Shown: one piece after another, positions 1 through 9,825 of the stretch
How the letters are laid out: each line of letters starts with the position of its first letter
Position numbering within the stretch: the first letter of the stretch is position 1
Source: Ischnura elegans
Taxonomy: Eukaryota; Arthropoda; Insecta; Odonata; Coenagrionidae
Assembly: GCF_921293095.1 (NCBI RefSeq)
Contig: NC_060254.1
Location: 60,806,069 to 60,870,068, forward strand
Length of the DNA: 64,000 nt
Reading direction: 5' to 3'
Program-made: the position numbers and the translations under genes
The notes under the pieces: generated by a model
Databases searched by the model: none
Seen by the model: only the letters and a program-made list of their open reading frames with translations
Told to the model about the DNA's origin: nothing

Positions 1-1210
1 ACCGACGCGAAGAGCGAAGTCGCACCGCAGACGAGGGAGGGCGTACAATGAGGAAAACACACAACGTCTAGAAACACAAAGAGAACATTAAGCGAAACCC
101 TCACACAACACGTCCTCAAAGCCTCGTCCTCATTGATAGCAGCTGCTCACATCTGCATGCAACATCAGGCTCTTTTGCATAGTTGGGTACTGAAGGAAGC
201 CAATCGTGACGAAAGTCAAAGCAAAATAAATCAATGAAAAGTATACAAAGATAAAACTTCCCAACAATACATGGATTCTTTATATCCAGGCAGTTCTGGA
301 AACGAGCATATCAATTAAGTTACGTAATAATTTTTATTTTTCAATTCCAAAGCCTGATATTTCATTATTTAAAAGATAATTTCATTATTTAGGGTATAAT
401 TTTGTAAAAATAATTTACCCTGATCAATTAAACAGATAAATGTTAGACTGTGCATTTCTCATAAACGTAAGCAATAACAAAAGAAATATGATATAATTAT
501 AATGATAGGTATCCAAATTAAGGTGATGTAATTACAAATATACATGTTGCTGATTAAGTCCTTGTATCTTGGATGTTCATAAGAAAACAAAATTTCATAA
601 GAAGTTCATAAGAAAATAAAATAATAAGTAGAACATAAATTACAACAATAGAATATAAACAATTTTTGGTAAAAAAGATACAGATTGATTGTTATCCCAT
701 CATGATATTAATTCTATTAAAAGAAAAGAATAGATGGATCTGAGGAGGAGACCGATTGGAGTGAGAAATATTACGTTATTTCCATCTCCAGCTTTTAGCG
801 TTTAGATGGAATCATTCCATTCCATAGAATCGTGCATAAAACAATGATAAGTAGGTTGAAAATGTGTTTTTAGAAACTGTACCATTATTTTCAATGCTGT
901 AAGTAGACGAGAAATGTATTAATTTATGTGTTCAATCTCGTGGCTAAGCTTAAAACCACTGAGTGCGTCAACCGGGTAGAGGACTGTGGTTCAACCTCTA
1001 GGTATGAAGTGAGCTGCGAAAGCTCCACTTACAGCGGGAAATTTAAGCATTGAAGTAAGGAAAGAATTTATCAGAACTTAAACTTGGTGCATGCTTCTCT
1101 AAAAAAAGTGAGGCATGGACAATGACAGCAGCGGAAAAATCTAGAGTGGAAGCTTTCGAAATTTGGTACCAAAGAAGGATGATGAGAGTCAACTGGATCG
1201 ACCAAGTTAG
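1..1210. other. AT-rich sequence with no recognised feature
   Basis: The only ORFs here are short and have no recognisable motif. I saw no transposon termini or long inverted repeat. The interval ends at the A/T-rich tail of the SINE copy that follows. Confidence 0.4.
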
Positions 1211-1407
1211 CAATTTTATTTTTATTTATTTATTTATTTAACACACCACCGAAAACAGCACTGCTCGGCCTTTACATCGGGGTTGATAACATTTAACAAT
1301 CACAAACATCCATGCCCTGGATAAGGGTAACTTACCCAGGCGGGACTCGAACCCGCGACCTTCGGATTGGCAGGCGAGGACTTTACCCCGCCGCCACCGA
1401 GGCCGGC
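1211..1407 (-). mobile_element. tRNA-derived SINE, family A, copy 1
   Basis: Read on the minus strand, the element begins near 1407 with GGCCTCGGTGGCGGCGGGG. It carries a good Pol III B box (GGGTTCGAGTCCC, 1342-1354 on the minus strand), continues through a body of about 110 bp, and ends in TAAATAAATAAATAAA-type repeats at 1211-1240. Three more copies with the same order of parts lie at 33.05, 42.15 and 45.26 kb. A tRNA-like head plus a unique body plus a simple A-rich tail is the defining layout of a tRNA-type SINE. The short ORFs over it carry no protein signal. No convincing target duplication was seen. Confidence 0.85.
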
Positions 1408-2820
1408 GTAAGGAAGTCCTAAGAAAAGCAGGAGAGAATGGAAGCTTCCTGAAAAAAACTGATAAGAAGACGAAACCACCCAATTATGTATATGGTATAA
1501 TGGCCTGATGAAGACAATCGTCAAGGGTCAAGTAGATGACAAGAACGGAAAAGGAAGATCTCGAACAAAATGTATGGAACGGGTAAAGAAAGGTGTGAAA
1601 GAGAAGAAACACGTATGTGTGAAAAGATTAGCTGATTGGATAATTGTATGGACATCTGCGTCAAAAAATCTTAAGATAGTTGACCAGTGACAATGATAAT
1701 GTGTTCACTAGCGACTGCATATTTCTGCATAATTAGGTCAAGCACACAGCACTTGTGATAACATATGACTGAGGCTACCCTATCGCAATTTGTTCTCAGG
1801 AATTGAAAAGCTTGAGCGAGAAATTTAGCTTTATCCTTCCCATAAATTCTTACGTAATTATGACGTAAATATTCCAGACCGCGAGTAGAGGCCATTACAT
1901 AACGATCATTCCAGCGTACCAACGATTATGAAATAAATATCTGAAGCTTGGCCCAAATTTGTCTTCGAGTTTTTCTCACACTAAACGTATGACAAACGAA
2001 AGGAATCATAAGAAAGTCTGTTTTCCTGCTGCATACAAATTAGTAAAACATTTATTTCCATATCGAAATCAGGCAGTAATGATTGCCTGCTTTTATAAAT
2101 TACAAGCATTCAAGGAAAGTGAATGGCCTAGTGATAGGTCTGTCGCGCGACCACAAATTTTTGAAATTCCTTCAGAACAGCTGTAAGTGTTTAGTATTAA
2201 CAGCGGCACGCAATGATACCCGGAAGAAAAATATGAGAGAAAGACTGATACAGTATAGAGAAAATTTCCTTCCAGATTCTGTCGAGCGTTTATCATTTTT
2301 AAATATTCGTTTGATAAATTAGGGAGTACACCAATTACTGATTTGTCAGAGCAGAGGACGCCCGAGCAAATAAACATCCACCAAACAGCCACCATCGAAG
2401 GGAACACGGAAATGACGGACATTTTAAAACGATAAGCCCGCATAAAGGTCAATGGAATCTTTACTCGTGGACAACGAGAGGAAATTATCCAAAGGCACAG
2501 GAATCGGTGGATCTGAGGACCCGAACGATAAAGATAACAAACATTACGTCATGCTTATCTTCCGTCTTTATTTTAAAATATAGAATCGCCTCTTATCACG
2601 GACTCCTACTCTGACCAATATTAAGAAAGCAGTAAAAAAAAGTGGCAAAAAATCGTTCTAGATTAGTCCTCAATATAAAACAACAGGTAAAAACAAGCAC
2701 AGCGCCAGATTAAGTATCGTGCAAAACAACAGTCGAGAAGAGAATTGAACGAGAATCATACCGCCTATGAAATTAACAAAATATTACCCCACTCAATAAA
2801 ACAAATAGAACAAATTTATA

Positions 2821-2940
2821 AAATACATAAAATATTTATTAGATCACTACTATGGTTTCAACGCACTGCGTCATCCTCAGGGCCTGACGCAGTGCGTTGG
2901 AACCATGGAAGTGACCTAATAAGTATTTTATGTGGAAAAA
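2821..2940. repeat. Large inverted repeat with hammerhead-like module
   Basis: Arms of about 53 bp (2821-2873 and 2885-2940) pair with a few mismatches around an 11-nt centre. On the minus strand at 2880-2850 the sequence reads CTGAGGATG, then a self-pairing ACGCA...TGCGTT stem, then GAAACC. This is the same layout as the modules near 3.6, 4.3, 36.1, 39.5, 53.9 and 57.3 kb. It is noncoding; the short ORF across it is fortuitous. Confidence 0.7.
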
Positions 2941-3168
2941 TAGTTTAATTTTCTTTCCATATGAAAAAAAATCCATAAAGTAACGCCTAAAACCATCAAA
3001 TTATTGGGGGCATTTCATTTAAAAAAGCATGAAGCAGGCTGCATACCTGTATTACGTTATAGGATTAATAATTCAGTCAACACGCATGGCAAACGGCCAA
3101 ATAAGATTTCCTACGTGCTTCCTTAACTCTAGCATGAAATGCTTGGCAAAAACTACCTATAGCATTAC

Positions 3169-3428
3169 CAAGGGCGTACCCAGGATCATAGCTGGGGGTG
3201 GGGGGCAAACCAAGTTGTCGTATTAGTTTATGAGATTATTTACTTGAAAAAATAGTTTCATTTTAGCTACATATCTTATACTAATGCATATAATTTTTCG
3301 TGGGTTTAAAGAAAATTTGTTGAATGCTTTCGTTTCAATTCAGTACTGATTTTGCTCAAAGACTTTTTCAATTTTTGCTTCTAGGGGGGACAGCTGACCC
3401 CCCCTGCCCCTCGCGGGGTACGCCCATG
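3169..3428. mobile_element. Short hAT-like MITE (GGGCGTACCC termini)
   Basis: The left end reads CAAGGGCGTACCC and the right end is its near-exact reverse complement (GGGTACGCCCATG). G/C runs lie just inside both termini. Flanking octamers AGCATTAC (3161-3168) and ATAATTAC (3429-3436) agree at 6 of 8 positions, fitting an aged 8-bp duplication. The interior is AT-rich and has no ORF. It is a non-autonomous element; the hAT assignment rests on terminus style and duplication length. Confidence 0.65.
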
Positions 3429-3594
3429 ATAATTACCATAACCACTCTATTTAACGCGGCAAATGCTGATTAAGTGGAGGAGGGGTTTCGTATATTTTCA
3501 TCTCTTTATTTCAGCCCAAAATGAGCGAAAAGGTATTACTATTATGATGACTGCCAAGTTCCGAGTTCTCAAGCCGCGTCTGTCGTTTATACTT

Positions 3595-3632
3595 GACTAC
3601 AGTTTCGAAAGCCATACTGCTTTCGTCTTCAG
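3595..3632 (-). ncRNA. Hammerhead-like motif, single copy
   Basis: On the minus strand the order is CTGAAGA, C, GAAAGC, a 6-nt loop, GCTTTC, GAAAC, TGTAG, TC. The six-base stem is perfect and the segment ACTGTAGT after GAAA is palindromic if one G-U pair is allowed. The order matches a hammerhead core (CUGANGA, helix II, GAAA, helix III, NUH), except for one extra base before helix II. Activity is not shown. Confidence 0.4.
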
Positions 3633-3949
3633 GTCGAAGGTGAGAGGTGTTGATTTTTCGCCGCGTTATATTATAGCACTGGCTGTGATTGGTCAGTACT
3701 CTCTTCCACACGTTGCTGATTGGGTAGCCATTGTCCCCGTTAATATTTGGTGTTTTATGGATTTCTAATTTTCTATTAGTATTACGTATTTAGGTGCCTC
3801 CATCTTTGGCCAGAAGCTGTAAATCGTTTGGACATTTGTCGAGCGACTAAGGTCACACATATTGAAATATGTTAAATGATAAAAAAATGTTTGAGACGAC
3901 GTATTCTAAATTAAAAATTATAAACTGTAAATAATTCAAACAATGACAA

Positions 3950-4370
3950 GTTATGGTACTTTTCACACAATTCATTCAAGACGACCGCTTTCGTCGCAGA
4001 GGCGACATCATCAGGTACAGAAATCGTTACTTTTATAGTTATTTTGTTGTTGTTTAAAAAAAAAATTATTTCCAATCCAAAAGTGTTCGAAAGATCCACA
4101 GAGAAAAAAATCATTCGCCTTGACCGGGATTCGAACCCGGATCCCCCGATTTGGAAATCGGGGGATCCGGGTTCGAATCCCGGTCAAGGCGAATGATTTT
4201 TTCTCTGTGGATCTTTCGCACGATTGTGCATTGCGGGTGACTCCCGTAAAAGTTATCACCGCGGCTAGTCCCGGTATACTTTAAACTATAAAAATAACGA
4301 TTTCTGTACCTGATGATGTCGCCTCCGCGACGAAACCGGTCGTCTTGAATATAGTACCATAACTTTTTAT
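3950..4370. repeat. Nested inverted repeat with hammerhead-like arms around a tRNA-half palindrome
   Basis: Outer arms at about 3950-4045 and 4285-4370 are inverted copies that include CTGATGATG, a GTCGC/GCGAC stem, GAAACCGGTC and GTCTTGAAT. The right arm (4310-4344, plus) is intact, while the left arm has GAAAGC in place of GAAACC. The centre is a separate, almost perfect palindrome with arms 4088-4152 and 4155-4218 (one indel). Each of its arms holds the 3' half of a tRNA-like sequence with a B box (GGTTCGAATCCC). Confidence 0.75.
4228..4279 (+). repeat. 52-bp dispersed conserved block, copy 1
   Basis: The block starts GCATTGCGGGTGACTCCCG and ends CCCGGTATAC. Copies with the same start and end lie at 42424-42475 (plus) and 55577-55628 (minus). 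It contains GGTGA...TCACC complementarity that could form a small hairpin. Here it follows the tRNA-half palindrome directly, so it may be the body of a tRNA-derived retroposon. Confidence 0.65.
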
Positions 4371-4479
4371 TGTTTACAATGGATTTTCACAAAGTTAAGC
4401 CTGAAACAATCGAGTTAATTGTAAATAATTCAGTTCTCATCAGAACCACGTTCGAAACCGCACCATTCTTTTAACTTCT

Positions 4480-5020
4480 AACCCTCTATCATTAACGCCG
4501 AGGCGGATTGAGAGGAGCCAAAGACCTTGAAGGAGGAAGAGTAGCAGCAGTGCTTATAGGATTGAGAAGAGGAGTTCGTGTGTGCCGGCCGAAAGAAGTG
4601 AAGGGGAAGGGAGGGGAAAGGAGGGGTGGGTGCCCCAACATCCCTCCCCTCCCAGCCACTTCCTCCACACCACGCACTCACTCTCATAACATCCTCTTTC
4701 CACCCCTCCCCCCGACCAATCTCCTCCTCTCTCCCCAAGAGGAAAGGGCGGAAAAAATAAAGACCTGCTAAGGAATGCGAGGAATGACGCCGTTGGTCAT
4801 CCCGTACACAGCCCTGCCGCCCCGCCCTCACTCAAACCGCCCATTCAAGCAACCACTACAACCCATTCCACCACCCTGCCCCCTACTTCTCCTCCCCCTC
4901 AATACCCCTCCCCCGCCCCGACATCCTTTCTCCAACATTCTCTCTCCCTCTCTCTTTCTCGCGTACGAACACTTTTTTAATTCATTTTTTTCTCTCCCTT
5001 CCCGAAAAATAAACAAGTGA
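4480..5020. promoter_or_regulatory. GC-rich polypurine/polypyrimidine patch
   Basis: The strand is strongly biased: GA-rich at 4500-4630, then C/T-rich from 4635 to about 4990, in otherwise AT-rich surroundings. ORFs on both strands are low-complexity proline/arginine readings and look like composition artefacts. The patch could be promoter-associated or simply expanded low-complexity DNA. No start codon with a splice donor was found beside it. Confidence 0.3.
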
Positions 5021-5307
5021 CGAAGGAAAAACTAGCACGAGGTTCAGTTGTAAGAAGGACAAGAATCGTTCCGACACAAAGTTCAACAGTTCTAATATAA
5101 AATCGGTCGAGATGAATTTTGAGAAGTTGAGGGAGACACGTAATTTTCTGATAAGCTAGTAAAGACCATAACATAATTCTACACGTTGTGTAGTATAAAG
5201 AAAATCAATTCAACGCAAGTGTATACCGTCACTGTTCACACGTACGTACAAATTTTAAAACTCAACGTGAAAAGTAGACGGCATTGACCCTTTAGAAGGT
5301 ACGTTGA

Positions 5308-5315
5308 TGACGTCA
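5308..5315. promoter_or_regulatory. CRE-like palindrome TGACGTCA
   Basis: A full 8-bp CRE/ATF site lies inside a near-palindrome of 18 bp (GTTGATGACGTCACCAAC). Further exact TGACGTCA sites occur at 19873, 20164 and 55756. Binding is not shown and no nearby gene was identified. Confidence 0.25.
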
Positions 5316-6690
5316 CCAACTCCTGCACAGAGGATCGCCGCTTCTATCTCACCCCAAGGCTTGCCGCAATGTTCAAACGGGGTTAGTTGCTGTTCGCACA
5401 CTTGTGTGTGATTCATACACTCAATGAGTAGCCTTCCCTGAACGAGTTAATTCTAATGACATCAATAACTCATGATGAGTTGACGACTTCTTTAGCAGTT
5501 TTTTACTTTGAACTAATGAGTAAATGACTTTCTGGTCCGAATGGACGAGTCCGTTACCCAGAGAAATATTTCATTCCTTCGCAAGTTAAGCGTAAAAAAA
5601 CAATATTGACGAGTAATATTTGTACAATTATAACAGAAAAGCAATGAAAAAAATTAGTCACGCCAGTCAAAAACTTCACTTAAATCAGAGGGTACTAACA
5701 AAGAGAGTAAGATGTTTCTCATTACGGTCTACAGAAATGAGATAGCCACGGCCTGTGAAAGCATAGTATGTAAGTTTTTTATATATGATTGAGATTTTTG
5801 TAACGAAGAGCCTTAATCAACTTCACGAACAAAAAACAGGGTCAGTTTTAAAATAAAGAAGGACAAAAACCACTTTCAATAAACCAATAGAAATTCAGCA
5901 TTGCCCAAACGTTCAAATTCTAGAACAGTAACTACTTATTAACAGTGTTAGTAAGTACTATGGATGGTGCAATATTTTTAGCAAGAGATCATTAGAGCAA
6001 GTATAATTTGAGTATTCACGTCGATTTATCATTTCATTAAGCGAGTACTCAGAGATGTGAAGATGTTACCCAAAATGGGCAGATGAATTGCAAATCCATG
6101 GCTTATGAAGGAATGATTATTTACGTTAACGTTTGTGTGAGAGTAGAAAAGAACACTCTTTCATTCACAGCTCGCCTTTCTCTAAAAAGGATAAATTCAA
6201 GCGAAGAAGAAATTACGAGTAGGATGGTCAGTTTCAAGAAAAACGAAATGAATACTCCCGCCAAACATCGCTGAGCAAATTGCAGGGTGAAGAAGTTTCC
6301 ACGCTCGTGCAGCAGATGTTACGATAAAAATGAAGTAAAGGAATGCCCCGTACACATGATTCGTGAAGCCTTTTTATCACGAGGAGGGACTGGTAGGTGA
6401 TGGGCCCCACGGATGGAGGGATTTTTACCAAGCACCGAAGACGCGAGGGCGAAATTGAGATGGGGAAGGAGGCCGACTTTATATTACTATCATCCACTCG
6501 CTGACCAGCATCGTTACCGCATTCCGAAGCGGAGATTCACTGGGGCATGAAGTGCAGAGTTCTTGGTAACGACCACCGCATACTTCTACACGATGTGCAT
6601 TACTGGTCAAATCAATTCACCGCAGTAAAAGAAACTGTAGTTCTATGCCTTCACGTACACACGTAAAGAGATTATTGACGTTCTAACATT
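5316..6690. other. No recognised feature
   Basis: Mixed AT-rich sequence with small ORFs that lack motifs. No termini, tRNA head or long inverted repeat was seen. Confidence 0.4.
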
Positions 6691-6694
6691 ACCA

Positions 6695-6961
6695 TATATG
6701 AGCTGTTTGTTTTGAAAGTGGCCTAACCCCAATCTTTATAAGGTAACGCTTTTTATTCACTTAATAATTGCCACAATTTAACAGGAACTATAAATTTAAC
6801 ACCCTTACATACGCTTACTCAGTATGACCATAGAGTAACTATGGTATGACGCATTAGTATCCTATTCGTATATTTTTAAATTCATTTAAACGCAAGCCCT
6901 TAAATATCTCGATTTGAAGATAAATGGAGTTAGGCCACTTTCAAAATAAACGGCTCCTATA
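6695..6961. mobile_element. MITE-like element with ~33-bp terminal inverted repeats
   Basis: The left end (TATATGAGCTGTTTGTTTTG, continuing AAAGTGGCCTAAC) and the right end (inverse at about 6929-6961) match over 33 bp with four mismatches. The interior of about 200 bp is AT-rich and noncoding. Superfamily is undetermined; TA-rich flanks would suit a Tc1/mariner-type target but also occur by chance here. Confidence 0.6.
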
Positions 6962-7627
6962 TTATTACAGTCTTTTTCTATCATTCCGTGCATGCTCCGT
7001 TAATACCGCACCTTCATTAATAAATCAGGCAAACGTTGAATCACCGGATTCTGACGAAAAATACAATAAAAAATTTCACTATTTATCCATTACTTTGACC
7101 TAAAAGTTTCGATTTTTTCACGTCGATTACTCGCTCGAGGTATATCGATTCTACACATTTATTTTATTCTAAACTTAAAAAAAAAAAAAGGTTGATCAAC
7201 CCGTTAAATCCATAACTAAACCAAATAAACGAAACATAATCAGGCAAAAATATTAAAAATAAATCTAGCTACAAGTGCGAAATTTTCGCACGGGTTACCT
7301 AGTTCTACGGTAAAGGAGCACAGAAACTCATAGCGAATCCCTGACGACCATTCTGTGTTTGCTTCAGTGAGGAATAAGTGCATCATTGCATCCATTAAGG
7401 CCGTTTTACACGGGACACGGAATTGCGCAGGTTAGAACCGCATTAATTTCTCATCATGGCGTGGAATTTCCCGAATGCACGAACGAAATTAGAAGAGGGG
7501 CTCTTTTACCACCTCACGTCCACGCATTCTCGCATGCGTTCTAGCAGTTCCCGCTTTACAGGACGCAATTTTGACTGCGCCTTCGTAGGTACACACGTCA
7601 GATTGTGCAAGTACCTATGTGCCCCGT

Positions 7628-8092
7628 CATAGGCGTAACTAGAGATATGCTTTGGGGGGTACGAGTGGGATTAGTGGGGGCTATCCCCCAGGAAACAGGG
7701 AGTTCAGGAAAACTACTTTAAAAACTTTAAAAATAACATGCCTGAAAATGCATTTTACATCATTTTGGCACATATAATTTATCTTTAAGCATAGGCAGTT
7801 GTATGTATTGTGAAATATGATTTAATGCTTTCCCGGCGAATAATGTGGGTAAACTTTTCTCGGGATTCCCACCGGGTTAATGTTTTAATATCGGCCAACG
7901 CTTCAAGTACCGTCTCGGCACTCATCTTCAGGGCTGAATTCAAGTAGGAATGTGGGATCCCTAGAAAAGTTTACCCACAGTTGTATGTATTGTATCAAAT
8001 CCAGAGAAGATTTTTAAATAGTATTTTATTTCTCTGAGGCTTTGGGGCGGGGGGATAAATCCCCTCATCCCTCCCCCATAGTTACGCCACTG
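7628..8092. mobile_element. hAT-like element (GGCGTAACTA family), copy 1, nested in the MITE
   Basis: Termini are CATAGGCGTAACTA and the inverse of CAGTGGCGTAACTA. The 8-bp target duplication TGCCCCGT is exact (7620-7627 and 8093-8100). The same element, in the opposite orientation, is at 54768-55054 and at about 62021-62300, sharing the GGGG-rich subterminal blocks and the interior motif AAGCCTCAGAGAAAT. It is itself split by the unit at 7812-7977. It has no transposase. Confidence 0.85.
7812..7977 (-). mobile_element. Hammerhead-like retroelement fragment, nested insertion
   Basis: The fragment is bounded by an exact 16-bp direct repeat, CAGTTGTATGTATTGT (7796-7811 and 7978-7993), the length range expected of target-primed retrotransposition. 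On the minus strand it carries CTGAAGATG, a stem region, CTTGAAGCGTTG, then AACCCGGTGGGAATCCCGAG, the same tail as the units at 14.4, 53.8 and 54.1 kb. Its two ends are partly complementary (GGGTAAACTTTTCTCGGGAT and its inverse), so it is a snap-back copy. Confidence 0.7.
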
Positions 8093-8110
8093 TGCCCCGT
8101 GCAAAACCCT

Positions 8111-9549
8111 TTAGACAGGGAAGAATGTGAAATCGGTTGCTGATTACAGAACTACAATTGCAATGGACATTGTTACGTGTAAAATAACATGATTCAAACC
8201 AATTATTCACTAGATCCAAGATCGCAATGGCATTATTACTTCAATTATATTCAGTCCATCGGAAGTTACTATTGGCAATTAAAGATCTCAGAACACAAAT
8301 GCGCCGTAAATGTCCCAATCCTTATCAGCGTACACGTGCAGAAAGATAGCGTAAATAATCACAACATCCTATCTTAATCCTAAGAGCGGAAGCCACGTGT
8401 AAAAGACTCTGTGGTCGCGAGTAAAAGCGAGGAAACATCGTTTCCGCTTATAGTTATATACATATGAATATATTTCTGGAGTTGTGAGCGGATAATGAAG
8501 GGTTGTATGCGAAATAAGAATGCAAAGTATTGTCGCAGGGAACGACACACGAGGCAGGTGACAAAATAATATTAAATAAATGATAATCATTGGAAAAAAT
8601 AGATTTTACATTCGGTGGGCTATTTGTTAATCAACAACTGTTTCAGTATGTAAGTTTCTGCTAGCACAAACACCACACTACCCCAACAACACAAACCACT
8701 GCGCAAAATAAATTGTATTGCAATCTGGCAGGTTGTAGTAAACATGGTTTACCGGTACGGCGTTTACGCGCCTTCGGCGCGACATTTAATGTGATTCCAA
8801 TCCGATGAGGTGAAGCGGAACGCTCGCGAAACACAGCCACGACAATCAAATGGGAACTAGTGATGAGCGGAACTGTGATTTTCCAATCACTTCGATACCT
8901 GATACTGCTACTCATCATTAACGGTGATTCTTAACTGTCATTGCGATCACCAGGTGAATCACTCTTAAAAGTTAGCGGTGATTTGTGGCTCTGCTATTCC
9001 TGCTACTTTGTCCAATTCCAAGGAATGAGCTCTCCTTAAAGGAACGAAAAAAACCTTTAAAAGATTGTAAATTTAGCCAAAATATTTTTTTAAGGAATAG
9101 TTCTGATTCTGAGTTTACACTACGATAATGAAGTAAATTTGACATGGTTAAGGAATTGATAAGGGGCAATCGTTAAAATCCCTTCGGCAATTTTATAATA
9201 ACACCATCATGATTCAAACCATTAGCTGTATATTTCGTTCAGAATGTCTTGATCATCATAAAAGATGAATAATAGATCCTTATTTTACTGTTGGTAGCAT
9301 CATGGTAGCTGGCGTTATCACAGGCCGGCAGTGACGCAACTGAGATCAAACGAATTGGTCAAGAATGAAGTTGAAAAATCGAGTTTTGATCGAAACTCGA
9401 ACATCATGGCTCGATATCGGATCCCTCTTTCTTTCACTACAAAAAACTCGATTTTCGATTTTAATCAAAATCAATTTTTCCATCACTATAGACGATGGAG
9501 TTCGTTTTAAGATCGGTCGGACGAAACCGATAAATATCGTAACGCGAGG
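8111..9549. other. No recognised feature
   Basis: Contains only short ORFs and small local hairpins, for example GCGCCTTCGGCGC near 8769. Nothing assignable was seen. Confidence 0.4.
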
Positions 9550-9557
9550 GTCTACTG

Positions 9558-9817
9558 CAGCGGCGCCGACCCCATGGGGCCTTAGGGGGCCCAAGTCCCC
9601 TCAAAAATTCGTTATGGGTGTGAGGAAAAATGTGTCAGGCATGTCGCTTTTCCCCGGAGCGTTTAGATATCGAGATTTGAGTAATCAGGGTTCTAATGTT
9701 GATCATACGACTCTTCTAAATTGCTTGAAAAGCTTAAAACTCACTAATTATAAAATGTCACGGGGCAAGATCCCCGGTTTGGGCCCCCCCAATATTTTTT
9801 GTAAGTCGGCATCCCTG
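9558..9817. mobile_element. hAT-like MITE (GGCGCCGAC family), copy 1
   Basis: The left terminus is CAGCGGCGCCGACC and the right is the inverse of CAGGGATGCCGACTTAC. The target duplication GTCTACTG is exact (9550-9557 and 9818-9825). Subterminal blocks (CCATGGGGCCT, GGGGCAAGATC) are shared with copies at 28.86 and 58.70 kb. The 167-codon ORF at 9365-9868 runs through both ends of the element and is not a gene. Confidence 0.9.
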
Positions 9818-9825
9818 GTCTACTG

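Larger units (their letters stand above)
7398..8110. mobile_element. Harbinger-like MITE, interrupted by a nested insertion
   Basis: The element starts AGGCCGTTTTACACGG and its decayed right end is GTGCAAAACCCT. It is flanked by TTA at 7395-7397 and 8111-8113. The interior up to 7627 aligns with the intact copy at 22007-22240, so about 465 bp at 7628-8092 is a later insertion near its right end. A 3-bp TTA duplication with A/GGCC termini fits PIF/Harbinger MITEs. No coding capacity. Confidence 0.75.

Noticed and set aside
1342..1407. tRNA genes at SINE heads and at 4155, 25370, 52194 and 56548
   Set aside because: B boxes are good but acceptor stems do not close into complete cloverleaves, and each is joined to a repeat body or palindrome.
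1300..1524. ORFs over the SINE copies (also at 33, 42 and 45 kb) as genes
   Set aside because: They are translations of tRNA-derived SINE heads; the same peptides recur only because the repeat recurs.
7628..8092. Mutator-type origin from an apparent 10-bp duplication
   Set aside because: When the element ends are placed at CAT/CAG...CTG as in the other copies, the duplication is exactly 8 bp, as in hAT elements; extra identical bases are coincidental.
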